Shown piece by piece: positions 7,792-11,282 of a stretch of 11,282 nt of DNA. Position numbers and translations under genes: made by a program. This DNA is from Euperipatoides rowelli (Eukaryota > Onychophora > Udeonychophora > Euonychophora > Peripatopsidae). How positions within the stretch are numbered: position 1 is the stretch's first letter; each line of letters begins with the position of its first letter. A model generated the notes under the pieces. It had not been told where the DNA came from. It made no database searches and saw only the letters and a list, made by a program, of their open reading frames with translations. The stretch lies in assembly GCA_003024985.2 (NCBI GenBank), contig PXIH01S0017080.1; one strand, 5' to 3'.

Positions 7792-8589
7792 AACTCATCT
7801 TTATGCTCCCTATTTACTAATAAAAATTTTAACAGAATCATTATTACTTTTTTTTTATCTTATGGAAATACAGAAACGCGCGTCTTTTCAAACATTTTTG
7901 ATCTTTATCTTAGAGAAGAGATTATTAAAATTATAACTTTTGACCAGAAATATCATTTATAGTAGCTTGTGGTAAAACACTGATTTTAATGTCAGTTTTT
8001 GGATTGATATCATAACTTACAATATCAGGTGTAATATTTGTTACCTTTTAATGATTTTTTTTTAATAATGTAACTTATTTTCTATTTTCTATAATAATGT
8101 TTTTTTATAAGTATGAATGAAGTCTATTGTTTAACCTACTTCTAATAGCTTAGTCTAATGGTTTTGACTATGTAATATTAATAGTTTTTACATTTTTCAC
8201 TTTTTAATTTCATTATATCAAACGAATTCCTTATACACTACAAATATAATTTTTGTTTCAATTACTAAGTGTTACATTTATAATTATGGGTGTTTGTGTT
8301 ATATGGATAACTGTCATCCATTCTACTTGAAGATTATCATATCTACAACTGATTAATATGTTGATTCCTAATATTTCTTATTGTGTTGTGTCCTTAATCA
8401 TATATATTTCCATGTTTTTAGGTGTACTATATGCATTTGCACCTCCTTAAATGAATATAACAGTGGAAAATAAATGCTGGCTCTGGGTATGCAAGGGGGA
8501 GGCGTGTCAGTAGGCCTACTTCAGACAAGGTCGATTATTAAATTTACAAATAATAACCCCAACAACTCAACCTTATTGCATAGTGTAAA
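7792..8589. other. AT-rich stretch between the two LINE copies
   Basis: I see no gene, RNA or clear repeat here. The sequence is AT-rich with several T-runs, then becomes more GC-balanced at about 8470-8520, where the palindrome TAGGCCTA occurs at 8511-8518. The extreme 3' end of the minus-strand LINE may extend into its right part; nothing recognisable supports that beyond 8590. Confidence 0.45.
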
Positions 8590-9239
8590 CAATTATGTCA
8601 TGTAATCCCATACCCCCATCCCTGAGGGACAGAAACATTACTACTAATGAGCACCAACCTAGTTTTCTTTAAGATTGCATTAACAATTAAATACACTTTA
8701 TATTAATAAATGATTGAGTAAATTAGGTATGAGGCAACAAATAACTAAGCTTTGGAACTAGATATGTATTAATAATCATTACTTTAGTCTTTAAAGATAA
8801 ATATTTTCCTTGAAGCCTCAATAATTTAGCTTCAAGAATTTGTTCCTGAATTTTCCATCTCATTACCCTACCAATAAATGGGTACAGCAGTCCTAAAATC
8901 TTTTTAGGCAAGTTTTTGGAAAAAGAATTAATTAAAGTCTCTGAAAAACGTGACCGAACAAAAAATATCTTGATTAAATATGGAACCAAATAGTCTTGAA
9001 TACTTTTCTATTATGTCAAATATTTTTGGTAAATCCTTAGAGCCTTGAAAAGGTAGTCACATCATCTACATGTGAATATGCAGTTACAGTAAAAGAATAC
9101 CCAAATTAGTAGAATTCAAATTCCTTATCAATGGATCCAAATAGATTGCAAAGAAAATAGTGATGATGGAGGGAATCCTGTGTATTTCCGCTCCTCTGCA
9201 CCACAGAGTCATAAAAGCCACTTTATTTAAAACATACCT

Positions 9240-9247
9240 GCTTAGAC
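9240..9247. repeat. Left target-site duplication of the hAT-like MITE
   Basis: GCTTAGAC directly before the left terminal repeat matches GCTTAGGC at 9526-9533 in 7 of 8 positions. Eight bases is the usual target duplication length for hAT elements. Confidence 0.75.
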
Positions 9248-9525
9248 CAGAGGTGTAGCATGACTGTTTGGTACCCTGGGCTGAACTGACTTTTACCACC
9301 CTCTTGACAAAAATATATCGATAAGCTTTTTTTTTAGTTGTCTGGACTTTTTGTTGACTGTCTTAAGTTGATAAGCTTTTTTTATTTTATGCACATTCTG
9401 TCGGAATTTAATAACATTTCATTATAATCCAAATTAAACATAACAAGAACAGAAAACTTTATTTGCCCCCCCCCCCCATGACCTGGGGTGGACTGCACCC
9501 TCCCCCCCCCTTTCCTACACCTCTG
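9248..9525. mobile_element. hAT-like MITE nested in LINE copy 2
   Basis: This 278-base non-autonomous DNA transposon has perfect 11-base terminal inverted repeats, CAGAGGTGTAG at 9248-9258 and CTACACCTCTG at 9515-9525. CAGRGGTG-type ends with an 8-base target duplication are typical of hAT transposons. The inside has no coding capacity. It includes a direct repeat of GATAAGCTTTTTT (9320 and 9370 onward) and a C-rich end with runs of 12 C (9466-9477) and 9 C (9502-9510). It separates two RT blocks of LINE copy 2, and removing it restores the expected spacing, so it arrived after the LINE. Mobilisation would have needed a transposase from an autonomous relative. Confidence 0.8.
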
Positions 9526-9533
9526 GCTTAGGC
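9526..9533. repeat. Right target-site duplication of the hAT-like MITE
   Basis: GCTTAGGC follows the right terminal repeat and pairs with 9240-9247, with one mismatch. Confidence 0.75.
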
Positions 9534-10071
9534 CTATTTATGACATAATTAATCAGACCCTTTGCCAAGTAAGCTATCCAAAAATATCAACATTCCGACT
9601 AATTAAGTATCTATGACTGGCACAATCCAGAAATGTCCAAAAAAATGAGCACAGCCTTTTTAATTATTTTAGCTTTTATAAATTGAATCACATTTTGCAT
9701 GAGAAGCAATGGCTATTCGACCCTTTATGGAAAAATTGAAAAGGAGATAATTCAGATGGCAGAACCTGTGCCAACTTTAAATTAAGATTTTTTGTGTAAA
9801 GCTTGGTCTCAAGATTTTGTATGTTTATAGGCAGAGATTTGACAAGGATATTGAATCACAACTATCATTGTTCTTTTTTAGGATAGAAAATTATATAAGA
9901 ATGCACAAGCGGTTCATAATAGTGAAAATTATTTAACCAATCATTAAACATAATTACCAACTTAGGAATAAAAACATGTGTTATGTTAAAATGACTGAAC
10001 AATTTAGCAGTCACCATATCCGGACCAGAGAACTGTTCCAATTTATCAAATGAAGAGCATCAAAAATATTC

Positions 10072-10087
10072 TCTGATTATAATCAGA
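10072..10087. repeat. 16-base perfect palindrome
   Basis: TCTGATTATAATCAGA is its own reverse complement. It lies just outside the SGPD block of the LINE copy 2 RT on the minus strand. A role is not apparent; it may be chance in AT-rich DNA. Confidence 0.6.
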
Positions 10088-10698
10088 ATTAGTTTCATCA
10101 ATCAAAAATTGAATTTGCATCTAAAAAACTAGTTTAAATTATATTCATCATTCATTATACATATTTTCTATATGATTTAAGACAAGCCTAATCAGAACGG
10201 TACCCTCAAATTTTGACCATCATGCATTATTTAACTGCTTCTGATGTGTAATTTGCCTAACCTATTACATCCTAGCTCATTGAGAGTTGCAACATGATCA
10301 AGATTCATCAATTGAGTAATGTCTAGAAAATAATTATTTTGAAAATATGCCTTCAACACTACTAACCTATCTATATGAGATAAAGTATAACCCTATCCCA
10401 CCTCCTACCATTAAAATATTCTGACAAGTTGGAGAAATTAAATAAATTATTTAGGTTTAGGTTTAACAAATAAGGTGAAGTAAGCCAAAGTTTTTTTACT
10501 TGAAATTATCTATTATATTTAATATTTATGAGATAATCGTCAACTCTTTTTTTAAATTAATTCAATATTAATGATTCTACATGTTTAGGAAGAGAGTGCC
10601 AATGGCCAACAGCATGATTTGTAGTAAAAAAAACTTTCTCATATTCAATTTTGTGTGCTCTTGTTGTAGTTTGTAACAGTGCCCTCTAGTTTTTTCTT

Positions 10699-10815
10699 CA
10701 TGTGACATAACAAACAAATCTCTACAATTTTTATTCAATATAAACAGTTTGTAAATAAAAATCAAACAGTTGAGCTTGAATAAAAATAGTGGAGATTTGT
10801 TTGTTATGTCACGTG
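10699..10815. repeat. Long near-perfect inverted repeat (hairpin, probable MITE)
   Basis: The arms at 10699-10738 and 10776-10815 are 40 bases each and pair with three mismatches, around a 37-base loop. The outer part of the arm reads GTGACATAACAAACAAATCT. As DNA or RNA it would fold into a strong stem. It lies inside LINE copy 2, where the endonuclease reading is lost, so it is probably a small hairpin MITE inserted there. I found no clear target duplication and cannot assign a superfamily. A short CA run follows at 10817-10827. An open frame on the minus strand (10828-10577) crosses it but looks like a by-product. Confidence 0.75.
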
Positions 10816-10834
10816 TACACACACACATTTCTGG

Positions 10835-11216
10835 AAAAAGAGTATGATTAAGCTGACATTGTTGGTAGCATAGTAATTAATTATTTGTACCCGTTTTCCT
10901 TTCATACCCAAATCTATAATAATAAACCTATGGTTACCTTAACAATCTTTATTTCATAATAACCTAAACTTTTTGCCAATAAGACACTCACTCCTCTATT
11001 TGCATACCTTCCCTGTAAACATATAAAATATTTTTAAACTCTTGTATACCAGTCTTAGATCCAATTCTGATTTTTGTCTCTTGTAATAATGCTACATCTA
11101 CTTGATGTTTAATCAAAAAATCTAGCAATTTCCTCTTTTTACTTTTAGTATTAATACCCTGTACGTTTAAGTACATACAATGATATAGATAGGTCAACCT
11201 CAGCCATATTCAACAT
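10835..11216 (-). pseudogene. LINE copy 2 ORF2: endonuclease N-terminal remnant
   Basis: On the minus strand an ATG at 11216 (or 11207, MAEVDLS) precedes a frameshift into YLNVQGINTKSKKRKLLDFL and then VALLQETKI, with the metal-binding Glu encoded by 11080-11078. These are the first two APE endonuclease blocks and parallel MANNLDS...LNVQGLN and LQETKIK of copy 1. Another frame gives RVQIINYYATNN near 10890-10850, matching the vYAPN-like block that follows. After that, around the hairpin at 10699-10815, the reading is lost. QIMLLAIG near 10620 may correspond to IMLAGDLN of copy 1, but this is weak. No active-site His block was recognised. Confidence 0.75.
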
Positions 11217-11282
11217 AGTAAATCTGTAAGCAATAAAATACTGTAATTTCCATATTACAATTTAAACCAAATAAACCAAAAA

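Larger units (their letters stand above)
8590..10110 (-). pseudogene. LINE copy 2 ORF2: reverse transcriptase and post-RT remnant
   Basis: Read on the minus strand, the RT blocks are in order. EQFSGPD lies at 10035-10018, followed by MFNDWLNNF and YIIFYPKK, then NIQNLETKLY from 9825. AVLIFLDIS comes next, with its catalytic Asp at 9637-9635. After the inserted MITE, the QGDPLS-like block (NTQDSL, near 9180) and FAIYLDPLIRNL follow in different frames. The catalytic pair survives: YSHVDD with DD at 9066-9061. KILGLLYPFIG near 8905-8873, LSLKTKVMIINTYL, and GMGLHD at 8613-8596 complete it. Spacing supports homology with copy 1: the two Asp blocks are 285 bases apart here after subtracting the MITE and one target copy, against 272 in copy 1. 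Several frameshifts and stops make it a pseudogene, though less decayed at the active site. Confidence 0.85.
8590..11282 (-). mobile_element. LINE copy 2: related LINE in reverse orientation, interrupted
   Basis: On the minus strand the region carries an endonuclease N-terminus near 11216-10835, RT blocks near 10110-9060 and post-RT sequence down to about 8590. It shares distinctive short motifs with copy 1 (LNVQG, LQETKI, NIQN, FAIY, YPFIG, GLHD), so the two belong to the same family or a close one. Any ORF1 would lie beyond the right edge. It has no visible A-tail, so the 3' end seems truncated or decayed. Two later insertions split it: a hAT-like MITE at 9248-9525 and a hairpin at 10699-10815. 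The exact borders are uncertain. Confidence 0.8.

Noticed and set aside
1953-8665. GAGCACC-x-ACCTAG shared between about 1953-1966 and 8648-8661, as a dispersed repeat
   Set aside because: Similarity stops after about 14 bases on both sides, so chance is likely.
10577-10828. 83-residue minus-strand open frame as a gene
   Set aside because: It runs through both arms of the 117-base hairpin, and its repeated peptide pieces come from the inverted repeat. It also lies inside the LINE copy 2 pseudogene.
1-11282. CRISPR array, tRNA, rRNA or bacterial operon
   Set aside because: No regularly spaced repeats, cloverleaf-type sequence, conserved rRNA segments or closely packed ORFs with ribosome binding sites were seen.

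Overview
The window is AT-rich animal DNA with no bacterial features: no operons, no compact ORFs, no CRISPR array, and no tRNA or rRNA gene that I can see. One short piece of host coding sequence stands out, a Sushi/CCP (complement control protein) exon at 743-925 with good splice sites and the 1-1 intron phase usual for this module. That points to a metazoan, most likely an invertebrate. I cannot name the species. One N at 7353 indicates a draft assembly.

Almost everything else is repeat debris. From about 2373 to 7776 on the plus strand lies a near full-length but decayed LINE (non-LTR retrotransposon). In order it has an ORF1 remnant with a CCHC zinc knuckle, a spacer of about 700 bases, an ORF2 remnant (APE-type endonuclease, reverse transcriptase, C-terminal CCHC-like region), a 3' UTR with AATAAA, and a 10-A tail. 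A candidate 14/15-base target-site duplication flanks it (2359-2372 and 7777-7791). The ORFs carry many frameshifts and stops, and two catalytic residues look mutated, so this copy is dead.

A second, related LINE lies in the opposite orientation from about 8590 to the right edge. Its ORF2 runs from about 11216 down to about 8590 on the minus strand. The two copies share short motifs (LNVQG, LQETKI, NIQN, FAIY, YPFIG, GLHD) and sit tail to tail about 0.8 kb apart. The second copy is itself interrupted by a 278-base hAT-like MITE at 9248-9525 with 11-base terminal inverted repeats and an 8-base target duplication (7/8 identical), and by a 117-base near-perfect hairpin at 10699-10815.

The left 740 bases and 926-2358 are probably intron or intergenic DNA. 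They hold short palindromes and inverted repeats and one unexplained cysteine-rich open stretch. The simplest overall reading is a CCP-containing host gene whose downstream intron, or flank, has collected nested transposons. I found no convincing undescribed functional system. The most useful points are the nesting order, the dead catalytic residues, the long hairpin and the cysteine-rich stretch.
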